The notes beneath the pieces were generated by a model. The model had not been told where the DNA came from. It worked only from the letters and a program-made list of their open reading frames with translations, and searched no databases. A stretch of DNA of 64,000 nt from Simmondsia chinensis (taxonomy: Eukaryota > Streptophyta > Magnoliopsida > Caryophyllales > Simmondsiaceae). Shown here piece by piece: positions 10,560 to 20,618 of this stretch. Numbering within the stretch: the first letter of the stretch is position 1; each line of letters opens with the position of its first letter. A program made the translations under genes and the position numbers. The DNA lies in assembly GCA_018398585.1 (NCBI GenBank), contig JAGTTD010000006.1:7540501-7604500 (forward strand), in the 5' to 3' direction.

Positions 10560-12420
10560 GAATGTCAGACGGTTGGCTTTCACCTAAAGTGAAAGACCAC
10601 GGTTTTCTAAGTCCCTTGAACAGTGGGGGCTTGGTCCTTCTTGCCCAAGTTAAAACAAAAGGGCAAAGAGAGGTTGGGCGGTCGTCCTTCACCTACAGTG
10701 AAGGACCTGCAGGCGGTTGGCTTTCACCTAAAGTGAAAGGCAACGGTTTTCTAAGTCCCTCGAACAATGGGGACTTGGTCTTCTTGCTCAAGTTGAAGTA
10801 AAAGAGCAAGAAGAGGTTGGGCGGTCACCCTTCACCTAAAGTGAAGGAACCGCCTGGCTTTCACCTAATGAGAGAGCCTCGCTATTCTAAGTCCCTTGAA
10901 CAATGGGGGCTTGGTCTTCTTGCTCAAGTTGAAGTAAAAGAGCAAGAAGAGATTGGGCGGTCACCCTTCACCTAATGAGAGAGCCTCGGTATTCTAAGTC
11001 CCTTGGACAATGGGGGCTTGGTCCTTCTTGCTCAAGTTAAAGTAAAGGAGCAAGGAGAGGTTAGACGGTTGTCCTTCACCTAATGTGAAGGACATGCAGG
11101 CGGTCAGCTTTCACCTAAAGTGAAAGGTCACGGTTGTCTAAGTCTCTTGAATATTGGGGGCTTGTTCCTTCTTGCTCAAATTAAAGTAAAGGAGCAAGGA
11201 GAGGCTAGACGGTTGTCCTTCACCTAATGTGAAGGACATGCAGGCTGTCAGCTTTCACCTAAAGTGAAAGGTCACGGTTGTCTAAGTCCCTTGAATATTG
11301 GGGGCTTGTTCCTTCTTGCTCAAATTAAAGTAAAGGAGCAAGGAGAGGCTAGACGGTTGTCCTTCACCTACCTTGAAGGACCTGCAGGCTGTTGGCTTTC
11401 ACCTAAAGTGAAAGGCCATGGTTTTCTAAGTCCCTTGAACAATGGGGGCTTGGTCCTTCTTGCCCAAGTTAAAACAAAAGGGCAAGGAAAGGTTGGGCGG
11501 TCATCCTTCACCTACCGTGAAGGACCCGCAGGCGGTTGGCTTTCACCTAAAGTGAAAGGTCATGGTTTTCTGAGTCCCTCGAACTATGGGGGCTTGGTCT
11601 TCTTGCTCAAGTTGAAGTAAAAGAGCGAGAAGAGGTTGGGCGGTCACCCTTCACCTAAAGTGAAGGAACCGCCTGGCTTTCACCAAATGAGAGAGCATCG
11701 GTATTCTAAGTCCCTTGAACAATGGGGCTTGGTCCTTCTAGCTCAAGTTAAAGTAAAGGAGCAAGGAGAGGTTAGATGGTTATCCTTCACCTATTGTGAA
11801 GGACATGCAGGCGGTCGGCTTTCACCTAAAGTGAATAACCACGGTTGTCTAAGTCCCTTAAACAATGGGGGCTTGGTCCTTCTTGCTCAAATTAAAGTAA
11901 AGGAGCAAGGAGAGGCTAGATGGTTGTCCTTCACCTACCTTAAAGGACCTGTAGGCGGTTGGCTTTCACCTAAAGTGAAAGGCCATGGCTTTCTAAGTCC
12001 CTTGAACAATGGGAGCTTGGTCCTTCTTGCCCAAGTTAAAACAAAAGGGCAAGGAGAGGTTGGGCGGTCATTCTTCACCTACCGTGAAGGACCCGCAGGC
12101 GGTTGGCTTTCACCTAAAGTGAAAGGCCATGGTTTTCTACGTCCCTCGATTAATGGGGGCTTGGTCTTTTTGCTCAAGTTGAAGTAAAAGAGCAAGAAGA
12201 GGTTGGGCGGTCACCCTTCACCTAAAGTGAAGGAACCGCCTGGCTTTCACCTAATGAGAGAGCCTCGATATTCTAAGTCCCTTGAACAATGTGGGCTTGG
12301 TCTTCTTGCTCAAGTTGAAGTAAAAGAGCAAGAAGAGGTTGGGCGGTCACCCTTCACCTAAAGTGAAGGAACCGCCTGGCTTTCACCTAATGTGAGAGCC
12401 TCGGTGCTCCAAGACCTTTA
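10560..12420. repeat. ~140-bp tandem array of hairpin modules
   Basis: A diverged tandem array occupies about 1.9 kb. Each unit holds up to three inverted repeats: CTTTCAC-ctaaa-GTGAAAG, GTCCTTCAC-ctaca-GTGAAGGAC, and a CTTGCTC ... GAGCAAG stem with a ~14-base loop. They are separated by ctaagtcccttgaacaatggggg. Stem variants are often paired on both sides (CTTGCCC with GGGCAAG instead of CTTGCTC with GAGCAAG). Some units lack a module. Long open frames across it are by-products of periodicity. Confidence 0.88.
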
Positions 12421-12469
12421 AACTATGGGGCTTGGTGTCTCTTATAAAAAAGAAAGCAGAAAATTGTCT

Positions 12470-12990
12470 CGCTATTGTGTGCCCCATCTAACATAGGGGT
12501 GGTCGGTTGTGTCCCGTCTAACATCTGGGTCTGGCGGTTATCTCTCACCGGTTTGAGAGCCCGCGGTTGTGTGCCCCATCTAACATAGGGGCGGTCGGTT
12601 GTGTCCCGTCTAACATCTGGGACTGGAGGTAATCTCTCACCAGTTTGAGAGCCCGCGGTTGTGTGCCCCATCTAACATGGGGGCGGTCGGTTGTGTCCCG
12701 TCTAACATTTGGGACTGGCTGTAATCTCTCACCGGTTTGAGAGCCCGCGGTTGTGTGCCCCATCTAACATAGGGGCGGTTGGTTGTGTCCTGTCTAACAT
12801 CTGGGACTGGCAGTAATCTCTCACCAGTTTGAGAGCCCACAGTTGTGTGCCCCATCTAACATATGAGCGGTCTGTTGTGTCCAGTCTAACATCTAGGACT
12901 GGCGGTAAACTCTCACCGGTTTGAGAGCCCGTGCTTGTATGCCCCACCTAACACAGGGGCGGTTGGTGGTGCCCCGTCTGACACCATGGC
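12470..12990. repeat. 92-bp tandem array, ~5.5 copies
   Basis: The motif GTGCCCCATCTAACAT recurs at exactly 92-bp steps from about 12478 to 12938. Each unit contains three short inverted repeats: GCCCC...GGGGC and GTCCC...GGGAC, both around a tctaacat loop, and CTCTCA-ccggtt-TGAGAG. The overlapping minus-strand ORFs of 72-82 codons are out-of-phase readings of this repeat (92 is not a multiple of three) and are not genes. Confidence 0.92.
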
Positions 12991-13245
12991 GGTTTGCCCC
13001 ACCTCAACCACCAAAGTGCAGGTATCATACTTAAACAGACATGAACAAGCATAAAAAAGTAACAGGAGGGAGCAAAAAGGCAAATAAAGCGTTAATATAT
13101 ATACATATACGTATGCACAACGACAATATTCATATAAGTATGTTACAGCAAAATTCCATTACAACACGTTGATAACAATGCAACTACGCCGCCTAGAGTA
13201 ACGAACAGTAAAAAGATCAAAATATCCTCCTGCAATTACTACGGC
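12991..13245. other. Spacer between the 92-bp array and the F-box gene
   Basis: AT-rich non-coding sequence that would be the 3' untranslated/downstream region of the antisense F-box gene. A short TATATATAC run lies near 13095-13110. No RNA gene or repeat boundary seen. Confidence 0.55.
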
Positions 13246-14400
13246 CTACCCAAACGGTACATACAGCACCAGGGGGTCATTCCCGCAACAAAACAAAAAG
13301 CTCGCAAAGGGGAACAACTGGGTGTGGAACTCCCCCTGGTAATGTCCCAAGAAGACGGCACGGCCACGATGTTCGCCTTGGAGTGCACATTGAAACACCT
13401 GGTTATGCACCGTAAATGTAATATGTTCCTTTGACACGGCGAAGTTTGTGATAGCCGGGTCCAATCTGCCCCCAAACCACGGTAGTCGGACGAATAATCG
13501 ATCCCGCCTTACCCAAGAGGAAGGATCCCCCACGTTGGTTAACGTCTAGATGGTAAAAACCGGGCTTCGAAGAACAACCAGGCACAGAACAGGGGGTCCC
13601 GTTGTCACTCCCCACCATTTAGCAATTTTGGCCTCCCCACAAGTGGACAAGTTATCCCAAATTACGTCGGGAAGGGTCAAATGATGAGGGCCAAATTACG
13701 TCTCGGTATTCCAACGGACTATATAAGGACGATTAATAGTGCCGTCAGTATAGTGGGCCCAGTCGGACAAGAAGAAAAGCTCCCCACATAGACAAACATG
13801 ATCCATAAGGTAAACGTTCCGAGGACCCACGTTGAGGCCTTCCAGCAGGTTCTAGTCACCCCGCCAAAAATAGACTTGGTCCTCGTTAGGCCAAAAGCCG
13901 TAGCACGGGGAAGATAAGTCCATTACCATAAGGAAAAGACAAAAGCCGAACTGCTGGGTAGAGTCAAAACACCCAAACACTAAGTTCAAGGGAACGTCTA
14001 AGCAATTCATCAAGATGCCCTTGGGCAGCAGTACCGGCTGACGCAGGCCCAAGGCAGGATTACATACAAATAGCTTTGAAAGATTGTAATCTCGGTATAG
14101 TACTAAACCACCCTAAACACCGAGAACCCTAATGTTGTCCGTCAGCACTTCCATTATCTCCGGCGGCACGACTGGGTAAAAATCCCTGGTAAATGAAAAC
14201 GCTCCTAAACTGTCACGGGAAAACTCGCCTTCCGGTTGCAACAAAACCCCATCAGCATCACGGTTAAGTGTATGAAAGGATTGTTTTGTAACAAACTCAT
14301 GATCGGTAAGCAAACTATAAAACCATGAGGACGCACACGAAAACCTCAAAAGTGACTTAGCGGGAAGCCAAGCTAACATTTCAAGAGTAACATCTTCCAT
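13246..14400 (-). pseudogene. Antisense F-box gene carried by the Tat element
   Basis: The minus strand encodes a single frame of 385 codons. It starts MEDVTLEMLAWLPAKSLLRF, an F-box (residues ~1-45, with LPAKSLLRFSC and a W/LL...FV end). An F-box-associated-like C-terminal region follows (GLVLYRDYNLSKLFVCNPAL, LVFGCFDSTQQFGFCLF, YGFWPNEDQVYFW). F-box proteins recruit substrates to SCF ubiquitin ligases through SKP1. The whole 1.16 kb stays in one frame, interrupted only by stops at 14113-14115, 13852-13854, 13696-13698 and 13546-13548. No gag/pol similarity is seen. It probably derives from a host gene captured by the retrotransposon; an ancient insertion of the element next to a host gene is excluded by its position inside the LTRs. 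Confidence 0.75.
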
Positions 14401-14462
14401 GGTTAGAGTATTAACAAGAGATTCGAAAAAAAGGGGTATCCCAAATGAGGGGATTAGAGGGG

Positions 14463-14470
14463 CATTTATA
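14463..14470 (-). promoter_or_regulatory. Antisense TATA box of the F-box gene
   Basis: On the minus strand the sequence reads gtgTATAAATGcccc, about 65 bp upstream of the F-box ATG (14400). Spacing and context fit a plant core promoter with a short leader. It lies 46 bp inside the 3' LTR boundary, so the captured gene may have kept its own promoter. Confidence 0.5.
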
Positions 14471-14499
14471 CACTTTGATGGAAAAGAAACCTTGACCTC

Positions 14500-14515
14500 A
14501 AAGTGGGGAGCTAAC
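14500..14515 (+). promoter_or_regulatory. Polypurine tract
   Basis: The purine-rich aaagtggggagctaac lies directly upstream of the 3' LTR start, where plus-strand priming would occur. It is short and imperfect. Confidence 0.55.
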
Positions 14516-15029
14516 TGGTTGATATAAAAGTTACACCTAGGCGGTAACGAGCCCAGGAGCCACTACCGCCTCCCCACACGGCTACCCGGGGACGGTAACG
14601 GGCCCAGGAGCCCCTACTGCCTCCCCACATGACTACCCTGGGACGGTAACGAGCCCAAGAGCCACTACCACCCCCCGCATAACCGCCACTAGGCGGTACA
14701 GGGCCCAGGAGCCACTACCGCCTCCCTGCATAACCGCCACCAGGCGGTACACGTCCCAGGAGCCATTACCGCCCCCCTGCATAACCGCCAGCAGGGGGTA
14801 CAGGTCCCAGGAGCCATTACCGTCTCCTTGGATACCCCCACCTAAGTAACCTCACCTCTAGAAAGCATTAATACCCCTATTGGCTATGGGAACCAGGTGG
14901 TACCCTAGCCCCATTACTTGCTACCCACGCATACATTGCCCTATAAATAGGGGAAGAGACCTCATAAGAAGGACAAGGAACTTGAGCTTGGTTCGACCCC
15001 CAGGGACCCAACCAAAAACACCATAAATA
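14516..15029 (+). repeat. 3' LTR of the Tat element (514 bp)
   Basis: The start TGGTTGATATAAAAG matches 1460. The 51-bp minisatellite is expanded to about 5.5 units (14540-14828), the first ones more diverged than any unit in the 5' LTR. The rest (AGTAACCTCACCTCTAGAAAGC to CATAAATA) matches the 5' LTR closely. It is followed by the target duplication GGAAG (15030-15034). Confidence 0.88.
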
Positions 15030-15034
15030 GGAAG

Positions 15035-15192
15035 AGAGGCACAGATCTACATTTCATCGAAAGAGTTAGAGTCACAGCCATGCTTTGCCGCCATGGCTAC
15101 TGCTTCTACTGCATATGACTCTGACTCTTTTGGAATGCAGATCTAAGCCTCTTTTCCTTACTCATAGGGAAGAATTTACCTTCTTTTTAGGT
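15035..15192. repeat. Loop and right arm of the split foldback
   Basis: Together with 1420-1459 this forms an imperfect hairpin. gcacagatctacatttc pairs with gaatgcagatctaagc, and gagttagagtca with tgactctgactc, around a loop near 15085-15105. The GC content is higher than in the surroundings. It could be a MITE or a precursor-like hairpin RNA; I recognise no known microRNA in it. Confidence 0.7.
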
Positions 15193-15215
15193 AGTTGGTG
15201 ACAAAGTTGTGTTAA

Positions 15216-15480
15216 GGATTCATTTACTAGACACTAAGGCACAGGATCCCATTAGAACTTTGAAGTTAAGCGTGCTTGTACGAGAGTAGTACCAGGATGG
15301 ATGACCTCCTGGGAAGTTCTTATGTTGCCAACCCTATAAGATTGGGGGTCATCGGAAATAGCCTCTCTGCAGGGTTACACTCTAAAGGGATAAGGCTATG
15401 TACATCCACCTCTCCTATACCCCGCTTATGCGGGAGCCCTTGAGGCAGTGGGTCTGCTATTAATGTTGTTGTTGTTGTAG
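15216..15480 (+). mobile_element. SINE with a 5S rRNA-derived head and Au-type 3' domain
   Basis: Positions 15216-15335 align end to end with plant 5S rRNA. They include GGATCCCATTAGAACTTTGA, the intact internal promoter A box (aagttaagcgtgctt, 15263-15277) and a nearly intact C box (aggatggatgacctcctgg, 15294-15312). The intermediate element is changed. From 15342 the sequence is an Au-SINE-like body (gggggtcatcggaaatagcc, cgcttatgcgggagcc), ending in TTG repeats. Au SINEs are normally headed by tRNA-derived sequence, so a 5S head is unusual. No clean target duplication was found. Confidence 0.82.
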
Positions 15481-16183
15481 TCTAACGGCTTTTAACTTAT
15501 ACTAATGTCTACTTTTGAGTGACGCTTTTCCTTGTGATAAATTTTTTCGGAGGAAAACTAACGATAAAAAAACTGACACCTCATAAAAAGACACAAAAAA
15601 GCATACATAGTGCAGGGAAAGAGAAAATAACAAGAAACAATTATGAAGGTCGAATTTAGCAATCCAATACACTTGTAAATAAAAATATATTAACTCCCAC
15701 AAAAAAAGAATAATTCTGTTAATAATGTTTTTCCTAACTGTTAATAATGTTTTTCCGAACTTCAATATATTATGCTATAACCCAATTGTAAAAGCATCAA
15801 TTTTATTTTTATTTTTTTGGGAAAAAATAAAAGCATCATTTAGGGAATAACATATATAATAATTTTGGTTGTCACTTAACTCTCTTTTCAAATTTCTTAT
15901 TCAATTGTTGATGTCTGTATTATTTTGTATCGTTCTTGTTCGCATTAGTTCAGTAATAAAATAGTATTATATATATCTTTATTTATATTTGTGAATATTT
16001 TTTTGGCTTGATTGGTTAAATCATGGGATTAGCATATTCTCGTTAGAAATCCGTTTTTTTTTTAATATAATCCAGACTCGGTCAAATTATGTGATTAGCA
16101 TATGCAATCTTATAACTCTTTTTTCTATTTCTTTTTTCTGATTGTTCGATTAAACATGGTTAATATATTTGAAAAAAATGCTA
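15481..16183. other. AT-rich intergenic DNA, no gene seen
   Basis: AT-rich sequence with a short duplication (ctgttaataatgtttttcc occurs twice near 15718-15755). The 87-codon minus ORF at 15502-15765 is hydrophobic, low-complexity sequence without homology that I recognise. Confidence 0.55.
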
Positions 16184-16188
16184 TAATC

Positions 16189-16620
16189 TGTTACAAATGG
16201 GCCCAGCCCACCCGTTAACCCTTCGCGCCAACCCGGATTCATACACCTGGCAACCTCACCTGCCACATCAGCATGATTGCCACATCACCGTAACTAACTT
16301 TTGTTCATATAAACAAGTGGACATTCCGTTAGGGTTTCCTTATGCAAATTGTGATGTGAGATATTTTCCCTCTCTCCCAAAAAATTCTCTTTAATCATCT
16401 CCCCCTTTTCTGTACTTGTATCTATCTATATTATACAAATATATTTACAATCCAGGCATCTAGCTATCCAGTAGCTCTTGGTATCGATCTTGCGTTAGAT
16501 TGTGATTTACTTGATTGGATTGGTAGTTTGGTATTGTTTGTGTATTGGATTGTGAGTATTTGTATTGGATTGGGCTGTGGATTTGGTGGATTAGATAGGA
16601 TCCCATCTCGAATCCTATCA
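16189..16620 (+). repeat. 5' LTR of the chromovirus
   Basis: It begins TGTTACAAATGGGCCC and ends CCTATCA. It contains a TATA-like CATATAAACAAG region and shares the TTAGGGTTTCCTTATGCAAA block with the 3' LTR. Length 432 bp. Confidence 0.9.
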
Positions 16621-16621
16621 A

Positions 16622-16634
16622 TTGGTATTAAAGC
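16622..16634 (+). promoter_or_regulatory. Primer-binding site, initiator tRNA-Met type
   Basis: ttggtattaaagc, directly after the 5' LTR, is a mutated form of TGGTATCAGAGC, the usual plant initiator-Met primer site. Confidence 0.75.
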
Positions 16635-16655
16635 GGCCTTTCCTCGGATCCACAA

Positions 16656-17407
16656 TTGACATCAATAGCAGACGGAACCAGGCAACAAATGTCGATGAGG
16701 GACTTGGATGAAAAACTTGATTGGCGCTGTGATGATCTAGTGGAAGCCATGGCTGAGATGAGACAGATGATGAATGGATTGTCACTGCATATGAGGACAG
16801 TCGGTATTCATCGCGCCAACCTAGCTCCACCACCACCACCATCACAACGTAGTGAGGACTTCGGTTCATAACACCTATCATTGTCCTTCGCCCCTGATTG
16901 CCATCATCGGAGAGGTAACTATCAGTTCCCCACTCGCCTTACAAAGAAAGAGTTCCTTAGGTTCAATGGGAGTAGGGATGTGGTAAACTGGATATACCAG
17001 TGTGAGTATTATTTCGTCCTCGATCAAACGCCAAAGGAATTGAAATCTATGCATGCTAGCATAGCTCTGGAAGGCGCTACCCTTGGTTGGCATAACACCT
17101 ACCAACAATCATGGTCTATTTGTGTCTACATTCGGCTGAAATCAGGAGGAAATTCTCCAAAGTCTCCCAAAACCCCCTTACCGAGCTTACGAAGCTCAAA
17201 CAAACCGGGAACCTTGATGAATACTTAACCACGTTCGAGCCCTTGGTTAGCTATAGTGGGCACAACGAAGAACAAAGAGTTGGTGTCTTCATGAGGGGAT
17301 TATGCGAGGACTTGGCGCGATGTTTGAAGTTGTTTAAGCCGAACACGCTACAAGAGGCCATCACTCTAGCACAGCTACGGGAAAAGAATTGTGAATACTT
17401 TGAATGA
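16656..17407 (+). pseudogene. gag: Chromovirus gag
   Basis: Pieces in at least two frames carry a coiled N-terminal region (LVEAMAEMRQMMNGLS). A capsid domain follows, with FPTRLTKKEFLRFNGSRDV, WIYQCEYYFVLDQTP and ASIALEGATLGWHN. After a shift near 17105 comes FSKVSQNPLTELTKLKQTGN, then FMRGLCEDLARCLKLFKP. These are the signature segments of plant chromovirus gag. Stops near 16871 and 17407 and frameshifts prevent expression. Confidence 0.8.
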
Positions 17408-17699
17408 GTGATAGGAAAAAATTCTGCCAAAACAGCACCACTATTGCTGCTACCAGGTAATTCTGCAAGGGTGGCCATTAATCTACCAATAAGGAACCCG
17501 CCAAATAGACCATTGGCATTGCCAACTCAAAATCCGCCAAGTGCTCGTCCCACACGAGGGTAGTCATCCGCTAAATTCGATGACCTTTGGGCCCACAATC
17601 TTTGTTTCTATTGTTGGGAACCCTTCACGCCAAGTCATGTATGCCCTATACGGTGCCGAGTTTAGATGTTCTACATCGAGGTGTCAGATAACGAGCCGG

Positions 17700-18230
17700 G
17701 TCTGACCCAAAACCGCCCTAGATCCCCATATATCCATTCATGCCCTCCATGGGATGGCCTACTGTCAAACCATGTGGCTACAAGGCTACTACGGCAAGAG
17801 GCCTGGGAGTACTCACAATTTTCTTGACATTTATGTGGGTCGGAGCTTGGGCTGCTTGATTGACGTTGACCACCAACCATCCATCATCGTAGCTAATGGT
17901 AAATAGATTTCATGTGCGGGTATGTGCTGTGGATTCAGCTAGTCACTTCAGAATGCCCATTTCTCTTCGAATGTGCTATTGATCCCTCTATCGGGTTGTG
18001 ACATGGTCTTAGAGATTCTATGGCTTCATACTTTGGGGGAAGTTCATTGGAACTTCGACGCTTTGGTTATGAAATTCTACTTGGCAGGTCAGGAGTACAC
18101 CCTTCGCGGACTTCGTAACACAGGTCTTAAGGCGATCTCGGAAAAAGCCATCTCGTCGCTTCTCTCTCAGCCTGCTTCGTTCTTCACCTTAATAGTTGAT
18201 CAGCCGGATTAGCCCTCTCTTCTCAGTTTA
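17700..18230 (+). pseudogene. Chromovirus protease and linker remnant
   Basis: The region 17900-18180 retains the linker ending the protease: LLIPLSGCDMVLEILWLHTL, then WNFDALVMKFYLAGQEYTLRG. These correspond to the conserved segments joining protease and RT in chromoviruses. The protease active site itself cannot be read cleanly because of frame damage between 17450 and 17900. Confidence 0.6.
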
Positions 18231-18239
18231 CATACCACC

Positions 18240-19680
18240 ATGCCTGACTCAGTTAAGGATCCTCTCGCCTTTCAGTTACTTTTGGACGAGTTTACTGACG
18301 TGTTTCAACCGAGTACGGAACCCCCGCCAGCTAAACCCGGTTTTGACCATCCTGTCCCCCTCAAAGAGGGCAGCAGCCCCATTAACCTTGGCCGTATCAG
18401 TACCCAGTATTCCAGAAGGATATCATTGATGCCTTAATCCAACAGATGTTGGCAGCAGGTGTCATTTGCAACAGCACCTCGCCTTTTGCCTCGCCGGTTG
18501 TATTGGTTAAGAAGAAGGACGGATCTGGGCGACCATGTGTGCATTACCATGTTCTAAACAAAATGACGATCAAAGACAAGTTCCAGATTCTGATCGTGGA
18601 AGAATTACTTGATGAACTTGCAGGGGCTTCATACTTAACTAAGTTGGACGTTAAGTCCTGCTATTGGCAGATTCGTATGGCAGCCGATGACATTTACAAG
18701 ATGGAATTTCAGACCCACTCAGGCCATTATGAATTCCCCATCATGCCTTTCGACCTGTCCAATGCACCATCCACGTTTTAAAGCCTTATGAAAGACATAT
18801 TTCGTCCTCTCCTTCGTCACTATGTACTCGTCTTACTCGACGAAACACTTATCTACAGTGTTACTTGGCCTCAGCACTTGAAGCATATTCTTTTAGTTCT
18901 GGGTATACTCCGCCAACATTACCTCGTAGCGAACAAGGCAAAGTGCACTTTCGGCTCTCGACGCATCGAATACCTCGATCACTTTGTATTGGGCGACGGG
19001 GTCACGGCAGATCCAAAAAGTTGGGGGCAATAGCCAGATGGCCTCGCCCAACTACAATAAAGCAGCTCCGTGGCTTCCTGGGCCTCTCGAAATACTACAA
19101 GCATTTTATTGCACAATATGGAATCATTGCCCGTCCTTTGACCGAGTTGCTGAAGCAGGATAACTTCAGATGGAATCTAGAAGCTGAAGCCGCCATTGAA
19201 TGTCTGAAACGTGCCCTCACTTTGGCTCCAGTATTGGCACTTCCTCACTTTGGAAAGACCTTTGTGATTGAAACAGATGCTTTAGGGGTTGGAATTGGTG
19301 TCGTACTTGTGTAAGAAAAATGTCTGATTTCTTTTATCAGCAAAACGTTGTCACAAAGGCATCAATCATTTTCAGTATATGAACGTGAGCTTCTCGCCGT
19401 GGTCTTCGCAATGGAAAAGTGGCAACAATGCCTCACGGGCCGCCACTTCAACATTCGCATAGATTAGCAGAGTCTCCAATTGCTCTTAGAGCAAGGTCTT
19501 TTGACCTCCCTCCAGTTCTTGTGGCTTGCAAGTCTGATTGGCTTCGATTACTGTATTATTTACAAAAAGGGGACTGAAAATCGGGCTGTTGATGCTCTGT
19601 CCTGCCTATTGAGTTTGGAAGTTCTGTGTATGGTGCTATCTACCATCTCGTTAGACTTTTATGAGGCTTTACGGGCTTCT
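18240..19680 (+). pseudogene. pol: Chromovirus RT and RNase H
   Basis: RT motifs are spread over several frames: FASPVVLVKKKDGSGRPCV, LDELAGASYLTKLDVKSCYW, MPFDLSNAPSTF (then a stop at 18779-18781), VLVLLDETLIYS in place of the expected Y/F-x-D-D catalytic motif, and a LRGFLGLSKYYKHFIAQYG thumb segment. RNase H is represented by FVIETDALGVGIGVVL and a degraded continuation to 19680. The catalytic aspartate pair is lost, so this RT would be inactive even without the stops. Confidence 0.85.
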
Positions 19681-20615
19681 TAGCATGAAGATCAAGCGCT
19701 CCACCAAATTATCGCTGACAAATTGGCGGAACCCTTATCACACTCCTGCTTTACTTGGCTTCAAGATGAAATCCGCCAACAAGGGAGACTCGTTGTTGAC
19801 AACAACCCCACTTTACGCTACAAGATCTTGTTGTGGATGCATGATTCTCCCTGAGGAGGACACTCTGGCATGGAAGCAGCATACAAGCGAGCTCAGACAC
19901 TTTTTATTAGCTCGGCCTTAAAAGAGATGTTCAAGAGTATGTTCGCAATTGTGCCATTTGTAAAAAATACAAGTATGAAACTGTCACTGCTCCGGGATTA
20001 CTGCAACCCTTAGCAATTCCAATTACAGTGTGGAGTAGCATATCTCTCGATTTCATTGATGGCCTTCCGCCTTCTTCTGAGTACACAGCCGTCTTGGTGG
20101 TTGTTGATCATTTAAGCAAATACGCCTATTTCCATGCACTTCGCCATCCATATTCAATTGCTGACATCGCTCAGCTTTTCTTAGATCAAATTTATCGATT
20201 TCATGGCTTACCTGACTCTATAATCAATGACTCCGATCCGATCTTCAGAAGCACGTTTTGGCAGGAGCTCTTCTCACGCTTCGGCACTCAGCTGAATCTA
20301 TCTTCTTCTTACCATCCACAATCTGATTGTCAGATAGAGGTGCTCAATTGGTGTCTTGAAATGTTCTTATGTTGTATGGTCGGCGGGTGCCCACGTGAGT
20401 GGTGGCAATGGCTTCCATTAGCCGAATGGTAGTATAACACCACTTTTCATTCCATAAGCTAAGCAAGTCCTTATGAGATTCTGTATGGGCAAACTTTGCC
20501 AATCCATCTCCCATACCTTCCGGGTTAATTTTCCATTGACACAGTCGATCGTACCCTCACTGCTCGGGAAGAGTCTATCAATCACCTCAAGCACCACCTC
20601 CAGCGTGCCCAAAAC
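19681..20615 (+). pseudogene. Chromovirus integrase
   Basis: The zinc-binding part is broken by frameshifts; CAICKKYKYETVTAPGLLQP can be read near 19945-20010. The catalytic core has WSSISLDFIDGLPPSSEYTA (first D), IINDSDPIFRSTFWQ (second D, with a G-to-S change beside it) and SSYHPQSDCQIEVLN (E, with a G-to-C change). WWQWLPLAEW and the PYEILYGQ-like segment follow, with a stop at 20430-20432. Confidence 0.85.
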
Positions 20616-20618
20616 TAC

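Larger units (their letters stand above)
1460..15029 (+). mobile_element. Tat-lineage Ty3/gypsy LTR retrotransposon, ~13.6 kb
   Basis: The element is bounded by LTRs starting TGGTTGATAT and by a 5-bp target duplication GGAAG (1455-1459 and 15030-15034). Gag-pol is on the + strand at 1885-6993, in the order gag, protease, RT, RNase H, a second archaeal-type RNase H, and integrase. That second RNase H is diagnostic of the Tat group (Ogre/Retand/Tat). Between pol and the 3' LTR lie 7.5 kb of accessory sequence: an antisense spliced gene, two tandem arrays and an antisense F-box gene. Pol carries several stop codons and at least one frameshift, so this copy is not autonomous. Confidence 0.93.

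Noticed and set aside
12423..12947. Four overlapping minus-strand ORFs of 72-82 codons with similar proteins
   Set aside because: They are the same 92-bp repeat read in successive phases; the similarity follows from the DNA repeat.
10560..12990. Regular repeats with spacers that could suggest a CRISPR-like array
   Set aside because: Units are adjacent, long and diverged, with no unique spacers; the context is a plant retrotransposon.
15216..15335. Functional 5S rRNA gene
   Set aside because: Sequence has many changes including the intermediate promoter element, is not in a tandem 5S array, and runs directly into a SINE body.
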